A stretch of DNA of 64,000 nucleotides. It comes from TMED8 sp038125725 (lineage in GTDB: Bacteria; Pseudomonadota; Alphaproteobacteria; Rhodospirillales; Casp-alpha2). Shown one piece after another: positions 1 through 8,675 of this stretch (positions within the stretch are counted from its first letter, which is position 1; each line of letters begins with the position of its first letter). A program made the translations under genes and the position numbers. The stretch spans positions 1 through 64,000 of the forward strand of contig JAYPEK010000015.1 in NCBI GenBank assembly GCA_038125725.1, given 5' to 3'. Under the pieces are notes generated by a model that ran no database searches, was not told the DNA's origin, and was given only the letters and a program-made list of their open reading frames with translations.

Positions 1-393
1 GCGCTGGTGTTCATGCTGTTCATGCTGGCCTCCGTCGGTCTGCCGGGCACCGGCGGCTTCGTCGGTGAGTTCCTGGTGCTGCTGGGTGCCTTCCAGGTCA
101 ACACCTGGGTTGCGGCCTTCGCCGCCTTGGGTGTCATCCTTGGCGCCGCCTACATGCTCTATCTCTATCGCCGGGTCATCTTCGGCGAACTGACCAAGGA
201 AAACCTGAAGAAGATCCTCGACATGAGCCCGCGCGAGTGGGCCGTGTTCGCACCGCTGGTCATCCTGACCATCTGGATGGGCGTCTATCCGGCCTCCTTC
301 CTGGATTTCATGCATGTCTCCGTGGAGAACCTGATGAACCATGTGGAGAAGGCCCAGGCCGCTGCCCAGATGATCAACGTGGCCGGGAACTAG
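1..393 (+). CDS. nuoM: NADH-quinone oxidoreductase subunit M, C-terminal part
   Basis: This is the last 130 codons of a membrane subunit of respiratory complex I, cut by the window edge. NuoM is an antiporter-like subunit of the membrane arm that takes part in proton translocation. The visible part begins inside a transmembrane helix with the [12 protein letters not shown] motif typical of NuoM/NuoN-type subunits. Two further hydrophobic segments and an amphipathic tail follow. The stop TAG is 22 bases before nuoN, the usual nuoM-nuoN order, which separates it from NuoL or Mrp antiporter subunits. The start lies outside the window. Confidence 0.93.
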   Translation, partial: ALVFMLFMLASVGLPGTGGFVGEFLVLLGAFQVNTWVAAFAALGVILGAAYMLYLYRRVIFGELTKENLKKILDMSPREWAVFAPLVILTIWMGVYPASFLDFMHVSVENLMNHVEKAQAAAQMINVAGN

Positions 394-415
394 GAGAGGG
401 GAAGAGGAAAAGATC

Positions 416-1894
416 ATGCCGCTCGCAACCGTTCCCGACCTGATCCCGGTCCTGCCGGAACTCTTCCTGGCGCTGGTCCTGATGGCGCTGCTGATGTTCG
501 GCGTCTTTCAGAAAGGCGGCCGCAAGGAAATCGACGTCAACACCTTCCGGGTCATTTCCTGGATGGCCGTGGTCGCCCTGGTGTTGGCGCCGCTGCTGGT
601 GCTGGCCTTGTCCGGTGGGCGGCTGGTCGGTTTCGGCGGGCTGTTCGTCTCCGATGCCTTTGCCGTGTTCTGCAAGGTCTTGGTGCTGGTCGCCTCAGCC
701 GCGACCCTGATCATGGCGCAGGGCTTCCTTGAGCGCCACGACATGGCGCGCTTTGAATACCCGGTGCTGGTGGTGTTCGCCACCCTCGGCATGCTGATGA
801 TGATTTCCGCCAACGATCTCATCAGCCTCTATCTCGGCCTCGAGATGCAGAGCCTGTCGCTCTACGTCATCGCCGCCTTCCGCCGCGACGACACGCGCTC
901 GACCGAGGCCGGCCTCAAATACTTCGTCCTCGGCGCCCTGGCGTCCGGCATGTTCCTCTATGGCGCCTCGCTGATCTACGGTTTCGCCGGCACCACCAAT
1001 TTCGACACCCTGGCGCAGATGTTCGGCCATGGTGGCGGGCACGAGGCCGGCCTTGGCGTCGTCTTCGGCATCGTCTTCATCCTGGCCGCGCTGGCCTTCA
1101 AGGTTTCGGCCGTGCCGTTCCACATGTGGACGCCGGATGTCTATGAGGGCGCGCCGACGCCGGTGACCGCCTTCTTCGCGGTGGCGCCCAAGATCGCGGC
1201 GCTGGCGCTGTTCATCCGCGTCATGGTCGGTCCCTTCGGCGACCTGGTGGCGCAGTGGCAGCAGATCGTCGTCTTCGTCTCTGTCGCCTCCATGGTGCTC
1301 GGCGCCTTTGCCGCCATCAACCAGCGCAACATCAAGCGGCTGATGGCCTACTCCTCCATCGGCCATGTCGGTTATGCGCTGATCGGTCTCGCCGTCGGCA
1401 CCCAGGAGGGCGTTCGCGGTATTCTCGTCTATCTGGCCATTTATCTCTTCATGAACGTCGGCACCTTCGCCTGCATCCTGGCCATGCGCCGCAACGGCCG
1501 CATGGTCGAGGGCATTCAGGAACTGGCGGGCATGGGCAAGACCCATCCGATGCTGGCCGCGGCGCTGACGGTGTTCATGTTCTCCATGGCCGGAATTCCG
1601 CCGCTGGCCGGTTTCTTCGGCAAGTTATACGTATTCCTCGCGGCCATCGAGGCCGAGCTCTACGGGCTCGCGGTGATCGGCGTGCTGACCAGTGTCGTGG
1701 GCGCCTTCTATTACCTCCGCATCATCCGCATCATGTACTTCGACGACGCCGTCGAGCCGCTGGACCGGCCGGTGGAGCGTGAGATCGGCGTGGTCGCGAC
1801 CTTGTCGGGATTGTTCATCGTGCTCTTCTTCATCGTGCCGGGGCCGCTGGTGACGCGCGCGGCGGAAGCGGCGGCATCCCTGTTCGCAGGGTGA
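416..1894 (+). CDS. nuoN: NADH-quinone oxidoreductase subunit N
   Basis: NuoN is an antiporter-like membrane subunit of complex I (NADH:ubiquinone oxidoreductase) in the inner membrane. The 492-residue protein is hydrophobic throughout, with about 14 membrane segments and the family core ([11 protein letters not shown], then [19 protein letters not shown], then [14 protein letters not shown]). Length matches the family. The ATG follows a purine-rich GGAGAGGGGAAGAGG ribosome binding region. It is the last nuo gene here, and its TGA stop overlaps the GTG start of birA (GTGA), so the biotin ligase is probably co-transcribed. Confidence 0.97.
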   Translation: MPLATVPDLIPVLPELFLALVLMALLMFGVFQKGGRKEIDVNTFRVISWMAVVALVLAPLLVLALSGGRLVGFGGLFVSDAFAVFCKVLVLVASAATLIMAQGFLERHDMARFEYPVLVVFATLGMLMMISANDLISLYLGLEMQSLSLYVIAAFRRDDTRSTEAGLKYFVLGALASGMFLYGASLIYGFAGTTNFDTLAQMFGHGGGHEAGLGVVFGIVFILAALAFKVSAVPFHMWTPDVYEGAPTPVTAFFAVAPKIAALALFIRVMVGPFGDLVAQWQQIVVFVSVASMVLGAFAAINQRNIKRLMAYSSIGHVGYALIGLAVGTQEGVRGILVYLAIYLFMNVGTFACILAMRRNGRMVEGIQELAGMGKTHPMLAAALTVFMFSMAGIPPLAGFFGKLYVFLAAIEAELYGLAVIGVLTSVVGAFYYLRIIRIMYFDDAVEPLDRPVEREIGVVATLSGLFIVLFFIVPGPLVTRAAEAAASLFAG

Positions 1895-2652
1895 GACGCC
1901 CCAAGCTCCCCGCCGCCTTCAACCTGATCGAGCTTGAAAGCGTCGGTTCGACCAACGACGAGGCCAAGCGCTTGGCCAAGCTGGGCGAGGACCAGGCGCC
2001 GGACGGCACGCTTGTCTGGGCACGCGACCAATCCTCCGGCCGCGGGCGGCGCGGGCGGCAATGGACGAGCCCGCCCGGCAATCTCTACACATCGTTGATC
2101 CTACGCCCGGAAGTTCCAATGGCGCGGTTGTCGGAACTCAGCTTCGTCGCTGCCTTGGCGGTCTACGATGCACTCGGCACGCTCGCTGAACCGGGCCATC
2201 AGGTGCATCTCAAGTGGCCCAATGATATCCTGTTGAACGAGAAGAAGGTCGCGGGGCTGTTGCTGGAGACCGAAAGCGCCGGCGCCGACGGTCATTGCGA
2301 GTGGGTGGTGCTGGGCATGGGCCTCAATATCGAGCATCATCCGGAAGACACGCCCTATCCGGCGACGTCGCTCCGGTTCGAGGGCTGGCCCACCGCTGTC
2401 GAGGACGCGCTCGAGGCCTACGCCCGGAGCTTCCTCGCCTGGGCCAGTCGTTGGCTCGACGGCGGTTTTTCGCCGGTACGCGATGCCTGGCTATGGCGCT
2501 GCAAGGGCAGGGGAGAAGAGATTCAGGTCCGGCTTGCCAATGAAACGCTTTCCGGCGTGTTCCGCGACCTGGACGAAACCGGTGCATTGTTGCTGGACTG
2601 CGCGGGCGAGGTTCGGCATATCACCGTCGGCGACGTCTACTTCGGCGCCTGA
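1891..2652 (+). CDS. birA: Biotin--[acetyl-CoA-carboxylase] ligase (monofunctional)
   Basis: BirA activates biotin with ATP and attaches it to the biotin carboxyl carrier protein of acetyl-CoA carboxylase. At 253 residues it lacks the N-terminal helix-turn-helix of E. coli BirA, so it is a class I ligase without repressor function. The biotinyl-AMP loop GRGRRGRQW lies near residues 50-58, and KWPNDILLN is followed by KVAGLLLE. The C-terminal 50 residues look like the usual SH3-like BPL_C domain. The GTG start overlaps the nuoN stop by 4 bases. Position between nuoN and coaX is the common alphaproteobacterial arrangement. Confidence 0.95.
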   Translation: MRRPKLPAAFNLIELESVGSTNDEAKRLAKLGEDQAPDGTLVWARDQSSGRGRRGRQWTSPPGNLYTSLILRPEVPMARLSELSFVAALAVYDALGTLAEPGHQVHLKWPNDILLNEKKVAGLLLETESAGADGHCEWVVLGMGLNIEHHPEDTPYPATSLRFEGWPTAVEDALEAYARSFLAWASRWLDGGFSPVRDAWLWRCKGRGEEIQVRLANETLSGVFRDLDETGALLLDCAGEVRHITVGDVYFGA

Positions 2653-2664
2653 GGGAGAAGTTCC

Positions 2665-3429
2665 ATGCTGTTGGCCATCGATTCGGGCAACACCAACATC
2701 GTTTTCGCCGTGTTCGACCATGACGGCACCGTTCTCGGTGAGTGGCGCTCGTCCACCGACGCCAACCGCACCGCCGACGAATTCGGCATCTGGCTTGAGC
2801 AATTGATGCAATTGGAAGGGTTGACCCGCGATCGCATCAACTCGGCGATCATCGCCACCGTGGTGCCGGCAACGCTGTTTTCGCTGAAGACGCTCTGCCG
2901 CAAGTATTTCAAGTGCGAGCCCCTGGTCATCGGTGAACCCGGCGTCGACATCGGCATTCCGGTACATGCCGATCAGGTCGGCGCCGACCGGCTGGTGAAC
3001 GCCCTGGCAGCGCACGAGAAGTACGGCGGCCCCTTGATCGTCGTCGATTTCGGCACCGCCACCACGTTCGATGTGGTCGATTCCGATGGTGGCTATTGCG
3101 GCGGCGTCATTGCGCCGGGCGTCAACCTGTCGTCGGAAGCGCTGCACCAGGCAGCCGCGCAGTTGCCGCGCGTCGCCGTGGAGCGGCCAGAAACCGTCAT
3201 CGGCACAGCGACCGTGCCAGCCATGCAGTCCGGCATTTTCTGGGGCTACGTCAGCCTGATCGAAGGCATCGTCAAGCGTATCCGCGAAGAACGCGGTGAG
3301 GACATGGAAGTCATCGCCACCGGCGGCCTGGCGCCGCTGTTCACGCAGGCGACCGACGTCATCAAGCTTTCCGATTCCGACCTGACGCTGCGCGGCCTGT
3401 TGGCCATCCACCGCCGGAACACGGCATGA
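2665..3429 (+). CDS. coaX: Type III pantothenate kinase
   Basis: CoaX phosphorylates pantothenate in the first committed step of coenzyme A synthesis. Unlike CoaA it belongs to the ASKHA fold and is not inhibited by CoA. The 254-residue protein starts with the phosphate-binding motif LLAIDSGNTNIVFAVFD, carries the second signature DFGTATTFDVVD near residue 130, and the GVIAPG segment. The ATG is preceded by GGGAGAAG at a good distance. The TGA stop overlaps the rnj ATG (ATGA), indicating translational coupling. The order birA-coaX-rnj is conserved in alphaproteobacteria. Confidence 0.96.
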   Translation: MLLAIDSGNTNIVFAVFDHDGTVLGEWRSSTDANRTADEFGIWLEQLMQLEGLTRDRINSAIIATVVPATLFSLKTLCRKYFKCEPLVIGEPGVDIGIPVHADQVGADRLVNALAAHEKYGGPLIVVDFGTATTFDVVDSDGGYCGGVIAPGVNLSSEALHQAAAQLPRVAVERPETVIGTATVPAMQSGIFWGYVSLIEGIVKRIREERGEDMEVIATGGLAPLFTQATDVIKLSDSDLTLRGLLAIHRRNTA

Positions 3430-5084
3430 GCCAACCTGAGCTTCTGTTCGTGCCGCTCGGCGGCGCCGGCGAGATCGGCATGAACTTGAACCTCTACGGC
3501 TACGGCCCGCCCGGCGACGAGACCTGGGTAATGGTCGATCTCGGTGTCACCTTCTCCGACGGGGAGCTGCCGGGCGTCGACGTGATTTTGCCCGATCCCG
3601 CCTTCATCGTTGAGAAACGCGAGAACCTCGCGGGCTTGGTGCTGACCCATGCGCACGAGGACCATATCGGCGCCGTCCAGTATCTGTGGCCGCGCCTCAA
3701 GTGTCCGGTTTATGCGACGCCGTTCACGCTGTCGGTGCTCAGGCGCAAGCTGGCGGAAACGGATTTCCTGGACGCCATGGACATCATCGAGGTGCCGCTC
3801 GGCGGGCAGTTCGAGATCGGACCGTTTCGGATGGATTTGATCACACTGACTCACTCCATCCCGGAACCCAACGCCATCGCCATCACCACGCCGGCCGGCA
3901 CGGTCATGCACACGGGCGATTGGAAGTTCGATCCCGACCCGGTGATCGGTCCCGCCGCCGACGAAGAGGCGCTGAAGCGTTTCGGCGATGCCGGGGTGCT
4001 GGCCATCGTTTGCGACTCGACCAACGTCTTCACGCCGGGCGAGTCGGGGTCGGAAGCGGATATCTATGAGAACCTGTCCGCGTTGATCGCCGAATGCGAA
4101 GGCAAGGTCGCGGTTGCCTGTTTCGCCACCAACGTCGCCCGGCTGGAGACCATCGCCCGCGCCGCGCGCGCCAACGGCCGCGATGTCGTCCTCGCCGGCC
4201 GTTCGCTCCGGCGCATCACCGACGCAGCCAGGGAAAACGGTTATCTCGAAGACGTGCCCGCCTTCCTGGCGGAGGAGGACGCCGGGTATTTGCCGGACGA
4301 CAAGGCGTTGATCATCTGTACCGGCAGTCAGGGCGAACCACGCGCGGCGCTGTCGCGCATTGCCGCGGGCGATCACCGCCGGATCGCGCTCGGCCACGGC
4401 GATACGGTGATCTTTTCGTCGCGCCAGATCCCTGGGAACGAACCGGCCATCAGCCGCCTGCAGGACCAGCTTGTGCGCAAGGGCGTCAAGGTGGTGACCG
4501 CCAAGGATCGCATGATCCACGTTTCCGGTCATCCGGCACGCGATGAGCTGGCGCGAATGTACCAGCACGTCCGCCCGAAGATCGCCGTGCCCGTGCATGG
4601 CGAGTTGCGCCACTTGGTCGCGCATGCCGACCTGGCGCGCCAGTGCCAGGTGCCTGAGGCCTTCGTCATCGAGAACGGCATGGCCCTGAAGCTTGGCCCC
4701 GGCGAGCCCGGCATCGTCGACAACGTGCCGTCCGGTCGGCTGGCGGTGAACGGCAACCGTGTCGTCGACACCGATGGCGAGGCGGTGCGCGGCCGCATCC
4801 GCGTCATGTGGAACGGCTTCGCGGTGGTCACCATCGCCGTCGGCGCCAAGGGCTTGAACGCGGAGCCCGAGATATCCACATCAGGGCTGTTCGACGAGGA
4901 CGACGACCCAGCTCTCGACGGCGTGCGGCTTGCCGTTCGCGAAGCGCTGGCTAAACTGTCGCCGAAAGCGCTCAAGGACGATGAACTGGTCGTCGAAACG
5001 GCGCGTATCGCCGCCAGGCGGGCATTCCGTCTCGCCGTCGACAAGCGCCCGGTGACCCGGGTACATCTCGTCCGTCTCGACTAA
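3426..5084 (+). CDS. rnj: Ribonuclease J
   Basis: RNase J is a metallo-beta-lactamase/beta-CASP ribonuclease with 5'-3' exo- and endonuclease activity in mRNA decay and rRNA maturation. The zinc-binding motif THAHEDHIGAV lies at about residues 75-85, a second metal site at MHTGDWKFDPDP, beta-CASP motifs follow (SRQIPGNE; VSGHPARDEL), and the RNA-metabolising motif VPVHGELRHL lies near residue 385. The C-terminal domain ends in the basic region of the family. Length (552) is normal. It is coupled by ATGA overlap to coaX and followed 13 bases later by the epimerase gene. Confidence 0.95.
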   Translation: MSQPELLFVPLGGAGEIGMNLNLYGYGPPGDETWVMVDLGVTFSDGELPGVDVILPDPAFIVEKRENLAGLVLTHAHEDHIGAVQYLWPRLKCPVYATPFTLSVLRRKLAETDFLDAMDIIEVPLGGQFEIGPFRMDLITLTHSIPEPNAIAITTPAGTVMHTGDWKFDPDPVIGPAADEEALKRFGDAGVLAIVCDSTNVFTPGESGSEADIYENLSALIAECEGKVAVACFATNVARLETIARAARANGRDVVLAGRSLRRITDAARENGYLEDVPAFLAEEDAGYLPDDKALIICTGSQGEPRAALSRIAAGDHRRIALGHGDTVIFSSRQIPGNEPAISRLQDQLVRKGVKVVTAKDRMIHVSGHPARDELARMYQHVRPKIAVPVHGELRHLVAHADLARQCQVPEAFVIENGMALKLGPGEPGIVDNVPSGRLAVNGNRVVDTDGEAVRGRIRVMWNGFAVVTIAVGAKGLNAEPEISTSGLFDEDDDPALDGVRLAVREALAKLSPKALKDDELVVETARIAARRAFRLAVDKRPVTRVHLVRLD

Positions 5085-5097
5085 GGAGAACCATGTG

Positions 5098-5502
5098 ATG
5101 ATCGGCCGCCTCAACCACGTAGCCATTGCCGTTCCCGACCTGGAAGCGGCCGCCGCCAACTATCGGGGCGCGCTCGGCGCCAATGTCTCCCCGCCGCAGG
5201 ACGAACCCGACCACGGCGTGCGCGTGGTCTTCGTTGAACTGCCGAACACCAAAATCGAGCTGCTGGAGCCCCTGGGCGACAAGTCGCCGATCCAGGCGTT
5301 CCTGGACAAGAACCCGGCGGGCGGCATGCATCACGTTTGTTATGAGGTCGACGACATCATCGCCGCCCGCGACCACCTGAAGGACGAAGGGGCGCGCATC
5401 ATCGGTGACGGAGAGCCCAGGATCGGCGCCCATGGCAAACCGGTGCTGTTCCTGCATCCGAAGGACTTCAACGGCACCCTGGTCGAGCTCGAGCAGGCCT
5501 GA
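5098..5502 (+). CDS. mce: Methylmalonyl-CoA epimerase
   Basis: This glyoxalase-fold enzyme interconverts the (R) and (S) forms of methylmalonyl-CoA in the propionyl-CoA to succinyl-CoA route. The 134-residue protein opens with GRLNHVAIAVPDLEAA, where the His is a metal ligand, and has the metal-binding GGMHHVCYEVDD motif and a C-terminal LVELEQA carrying the Glu ligand. I chose ATG 5098 because AAGGAGAA (5083-5090) sits 7 bases upstream; a GTG at 5095 is in frame but less well placed. It lies in the conserved rnj-mce-DUF1467 order. Confidence 0.93.
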   Translation: MIGRLNHVAIAVPDLEAAAANYRGALGANVSPPQDEPDHGVRVVFVELPNTKIELLEPLGDKSPIQAFLDKNPAGGMHHVCYEVDDIIAARDHLKDEGARIIGDGEPRIGAHGKPVLFLHPKDFNGTLVELEQA

Positions 5503-5505
5503 GCC

Positions 5506-5748
5506 ATGTCCCTGAGTCTCGGTTTCGCGGTCTATCTGGTTTTCTGGTGGCTGACGCTGTTCATGGTGCTGCCGTGGGGCGTTACCCGTGCCGAAGCGCA
5601 TGAACTGGAGCCCGGCGAAGACCCAGGCTCGCCATCGAAACCGCGCCTGCTGATCAAATTCGCGATCACCACCGTGATATCGGCCGTATTCTTCGCCATC
5701 TTCTATTGGGTCCAGCAATCGGGCCTGATCAGCTTCCGCGACTTCTGA
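5506..5748 (+). CDS. DUF1467 family small membrane protein
   Basis: This 80-residue inner-membrane protein has two predicted membrane helices (residues about 4-24 and 48-70) separated by a short charged loop rich in Glu, Pro and Lys. It matches the DUF1467 family in the FWWLTLFMVLPWGV segment, in length, and in its place after methylmalonyl-CoA epimerase and upstream of proS in many alphaproteobacteria. The ATG lies 3 bases after the mce stop, so it is almost certainly co-transcribed. Function is unknown. In this genome several accessory genes separate it from proS. Confidence 0.88.
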   Translation: MSLSLGFAVYLVFWWLTLFMVLPWGVTRAEAHELEPGEDPGSPSKPRLLIKFAITTVISAVFFAIFYWVQQSGLISFRDF

Positions 5749-5762
5749 GCGCGGGCGCGCCG

Positions 5763-6386
5763 GTGGGGCCGTTCATCCTGATCCTCGATCTTACGGCGGT
5801 GGCGGTGTTCGCCGCGTCCGGCGCGCTTGTCGCCAGCCGCAAGGAAATGGACCTCATCGGTTTCGGCCTGATGGCCAGCCTGACCGGCGTCGGGGGCGGG
5901 ACGCTCCGCGACCTGTTGCTTGATCGTCCGGTCTTTTGGGTGGCGGATGCGCGGCCGCTCGCCGTCTGCCTGGCCGTCGCCTTGATCTTGTTCTTCACCG
6001 CGCATGTCATCCAGCGCCGGTTTCGCGCGCTCTTGTGGGCGGATGGGATCGGCATCGCCATCTACGGCGTCATGGGGGCGGAACTGGCACGCGAAAGCGG
6101 AGCTGGACCGCTGGTCGGCGTGGTCATGGGGATGATGACCGCCACCTTCGGCGGGCTGATCCGTGACGTTGTCTGTGACGAGACCCCGCTGGTGCTGCGC
6201 AAGGAAGTCTATGCCACCGCGGCGTTGCTCGCCGCGACGATGCACACCGGACTGGTCATGATGGGTGTCCCGGTGGCGTTTGCCGCCGTCGCGGGAGTGG
6301 GCGCAGGGTTCGCGTTGCGTGCCGCCGGAATCGCGAAAGGGCTCTCGCTGCCGGTTTACAAGGCCCGGCCCGGCCGCGACTACTGA
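5763..6386 (+). CDS. Trimeric intracellular cation channel (TRIC/UPF0126) family protein
   Basis: This is a polytopic membrane protein of about 207 residues with seven predicted helices. It shows the internal duplication typical of UPF0126/TRIC proteins: LTGVGGGTLRDLLLDRPVFW in the first repeat and MTATFGGLIRDVVCDETPLVL in the second, each with the Gly-rich kink and Arg-Asp pair. Bacterial members form trimeric cation-conducting pores; the substrate here is not deducible. I chose the GTG at 5763 because the upstream in-frame extension runs inside the previous gene and is not hydrophobic. It starts 14 bases after the DUF1467 gene, same strand. Confidence 0.87.
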   Translation: MGPFILILDLTAVAVFAASGALVASRKEMDLIGFGLMASLTGVGGGTLRDLLLDRPVFWVADARPLAVCLAVALILFFTAHVIQRRFRALLWADGIGIAIYGVMGAELARESGAGPLVGVVMGMMTATFGGLIRDVVCDETPLVLRKEVYATAALLAATMHTGLVMMGVPVAFAAVAGVGAGFALRAAGIAKGLSLPVYKARPGRDY

Positions 6387-6483
6387 GCGGAAAAGCAGGC
6401 GGAAAGCGGCGTTAACCGATTGTTAAATCGCGCCGCGTAATTTCCGATTCGAAACTGCCTAACCCACAGAAGTGGACAAGATC

Positions 6484-6570
6484 ATGAGACTTTCTCTTTC
6501 GGCCATCTATCTGGCCTTCCTGTGTTCGTTACCGATTTTGATGCTGTTGCAGCCCTACGGGCTCCACTAG
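6484..6570 (+). CDS. Possible 28-residue single-span membrane peptide
   Basis: An ATG-started reading frame encodes 28 residues, beginning MRLSLSAIYLAFLCSL and ending LLQPYGLH. It has an Arg near the N-terminus followed by one uninterrupted hydrophobic stretch long enough to span the membrane. GGACAAG lies just upstream as a weak ribosome binding site. The frame sits alone in the 350-base gap between the TRIC gene and the broken kinase, and a strong plus-strand terminator follows about 120 bases downstream. That layout suits a short transcript but proves nothing. No homologue is recognised. Confidence 0.4.
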   Translation: MRLSLSAIYLAFLCSLPILMLLQPYGLH

Positions 6571-6688
6571 GCGGACGAACGCGCGCGCGCCCCAAGCTTC
6601 CCAGGATACTCCCCAACTTCTCCATCAGAGAGAAGGCTTGAGGGAAAAAGGGTCCACAGCCCGACCTCCAAAGAGGGCAAACCCAGGT

Positions 6689-6719
6689 CGCGGCACGGTT
6701 CTATAAGAGCCGTGCCGCG
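6689..6719 (+). terminator. Rho-independent terminator
   Basis: A 14-bp stem with one T-G pair (6689-6702 with 6706-6719; arm CGCGGCACGG plus TTCT) closes on a 3-base loop. It is followed on the plus strand by TTGGTTTTT. The T tract on only one side points to termination of plus-strand transcripts from the TRIC gene or the small frame at 6484, although the stem also lies just beyond the 3' end of the minus-strand kinase remnant and could serve both. Confidence 0.82.
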
Positions 6720-6740
6720 ATTGGTTTTTGGGAGGTTGGT

Positions 6741-7148
6741 TTAAAGCCGAACGACGCGGCCGGTGGGAAAATGGACCGAGACATGCGTCCCCGTTCCGAA
6801 GTCGCTTTCCAGGTGCAAAGAACTGCCGTGCTTTTCGACGATGGACTTAACGATCGTCAAGCCAAGCCCGGTGCCGTCGCTGGAGCGCGTATAGGCGTTG
6901 CCGACCTGGCCGAAGGGTTCGAGCACCGTCTTGATATCCTTCGCCGCGATACCAATTCCGGTATCCTCGACGGCGATGACGAAATCGCCGTTTTCCGTTA
7001 GGTGCGAACGCACCAGGATGGCACCGCCCGGCGGTGTGAACTTGATGGCGTTCGATAACAGGTTGAGCAGCACTTGAAGAATCTTGAACCGGTCACCCCG
7101 CAGCCGGGGCAGGTCTGCTTGCAGTTTCACAGCCAAGGTCAGGTTCTT
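6741..7148 (-). pseudogene. Histidine kinase ATP-binding domain, cut off by an in-frame stop
   Basis: This segment encodes the HATPase_c domain of a sensor kinase: N box LLNLLSNAIKFTP, G1 box VEDTGIGI and G2 box DGTGLGLTIVKSIVEKHG, ending in a normal short tail. It is in the same reading frame as the PAS-HisKA segment just upstream on the minus strand and is separated from it only by the TAA at 7149-7151. No good start codon with a ribosome binding site is visible; a TTG at 7136 is the first candidate. I read it as the 3' part of one gene disabled by a nonsense mutation, though separate re-initiation cannot be excluded. Confidence 0.8.
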
Positions 7149-8288
7149 TTATGCCGCCTGATCGAAGATGATGTCTTCCGCTTCCTTGATCAGCTCCGCT
7201 AGGTCGATGTCCTCTTCAGAGAATCGATCGTCTCCGGCCTCGATCTTGGAAAGGTCGAGAATATTGCCGATGACCGAAAGCAGGTGCTTGCCAGACTTAT
7301 TGATGAAGCCCACGTATTCCTTGTTCTCGTCGCCACCGAGAGATCCGAAGGGCTCGGTCAGCAGCAAATCCGAAAAGCCGATGATCGAATTCAACGGCGT
7401 GCGCAACTCATGGCTGATGTTGGCGAGAAAATCCGACTTCGCCGCATTGGCGCGCTCGGTCTCCTCCATCGCCTCGTGCAGGGCTCGCTCGGCTTCCTTA
7501 CGTTCGGTGATGTCCGTGTCGGTACCGATCAACTTGCGGGGCTTCCCATTCGGACCGGCGACGGAGTGCGATCGCGATTCGAACCAGCGCTCACCACCGT
7601 CGGTCAGGACGATGCAATATTCCGCCAGCAGTTCGCCTTCGCGGCGGCCCTCGCGGAAGGCCTGTGCAATCTCAAGCATGGGTCGACTGTATTCCGGCTC
7701 CACCCGCGCCACCCAGTCCTCGATATGGCCGATATGCTCACCTTCGGCACAGCCCAGCATCTTTTCCAGATTCGGCGCGAATGTGACGGCATTGGTTTCC
7801 AAGTCCCATTCCCAGACCCCGACACGGCCGGCTTCCGTCGCGAGGAAGTGGACCTTGCGCTCGACGCCGCCGATCACCGCCCGGGCCTCGCCAAAATCCA
7901 CCTGCGCATGGCCGGGCGGATGTGTCAGCGGAACGAACATCTCACGCCGGCGCTGCCGGACACCACAGATGTAATCCTTGACGATTGTGATGCCGCCTTC
8001 AAAACCATACTCGTCACGGAGTCGCTCGAAGATCCGCTTCGACGTATGGCGCTGCTTCTTCGGAAGACCCTCGTCCTCAGCCAAAATGCGATCGATGATG
8101 CCGACAAACGGGTCAAGCTTTGGGCGCTTCACAGGCTGCTTGCGCACATACCCAGGCGGAACAGAATACATCAGCATCTTCTTCACCGTCCGGGGATCAA
8201 TGCCAAAACGACGTGCCGCCTCACGCCCGCTCAAACCCTCAATCATCACCGCATGACGAACCCGAGCATACAAATCCACTGTCTTCAT
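7149..8288 (-). pseudogene. IstA transposase N-terminus fused in frame to PAS-histidine kinase
   Basis: The first ~149 codons are an IS21-family IstA: a helix-turn-helix (SGREAARRFGIDPRTVKKML), the linker region, and the start of the DDE catalytic core (HAQVDFGEA). After KVHFL, at about 7842, the sequence changes to a PAS domain (GVWEWDLETNAVTFAPNLEKML), a PAC motif (GTDTDITERKEAE), and a HisKA phospho-acceptor domain (FLANISHELRTPLNSIIGFS). It ends at TAA 7149-7151, before the ATPase domain, which continues in frame downstream. I chose ATG 8288, the usual MKTVDLYARVR start; a TTG at 8312 would add 8 residues. The protein as encoded lacks both transposase catalysis and kinase ATP binding. Confidence 0.85.
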
Positions 8289-8400
8289 CCTCCGCCCTTC
8301 GCTCAAAAACAAAGGGCCATAACTGATGCATTTTTACACCGGCCAAAACACAATTGCCGGCCAGCTCAGTGAGGGATTATTGCTCCGGCGTTCTCACTCA
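7842..8400 (-). mobile_element. IS21-family insertion sequence remnant (left end plus 5' istA)
   Basis: Only the istA 5' part (8288 down to ~7842) and the DNA upstream of it remain. istB, the DDE residues beyond the first Asp, and the right end are absent. Upstream of istA the minus strand shows two GGCCGG-containing units, the second running into GTGTAAAAATGCATCAG, which resembles the multiple terminal repeats of IS21 elements. The outer boundary is not resolved: it lies somewhere between about 8345 and 8460. Because most of the element is missing at the fusion point, the junction looks like an IS-associated deletion rather than a fresh insertion. Confidence 0.75.
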
Positions 8401-8675
8401 TTCTGTCCCTTTGACGAAAATGCCCCTTGGTCGACATTCTGCTCGTCGTTGCCAAGGACAGATTACCATATTCCGGCAAACTGTATCTTATCCCATTCAT
8501 TTTTGATCTAGTCTCGGCTGTCTATCCCCAGGAAATACACTCTATCATAGTAACATTCTCGTTCAACGAGAAAAAAATTTAAGATGATTCTACTAATTCA
8601 GGGACTTTGTCGCTTTCCTTAGGAACATGCCGCCGTAAAATGGTTCACTACCTCAACCCATAAGCAGGGTCGGAT
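8401..8675. other. AT-rich intergenic stretch without a recognised gene
   Basis: From about 8460 to 8640 the composition drops clearly below that of the surrounding genes, with runs such as AAAAAAATTTAAG. I see no credible coding frame. A small dyad (CTCGTTCAACGAG, 8552-8564) is present without a following T tract. The stretch separates the IS21 remnant from the Nudix gene and probably includes the Nudix promoter. It may also hold DNA acquired with, or left by, the insertion sequence. Confidence 0.5.

Noticed and set aside
3246..4625. A 459-codon minus-strand frame opposite rnj
   Set aside because: Antisense shadow of RNase J, with no ribosome binding site or recognisable domain.
7136..7160. 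A frameshift between the two kinase parts
   Set aside because: Both parts are in the same frame; a single TAA codon separates them.
8552..8564. CTCGTTCAACGAG dyad as a terminator
   Set aside because: The stem is short and the A/T run follows on the wrong strand for termination of either neighbour.
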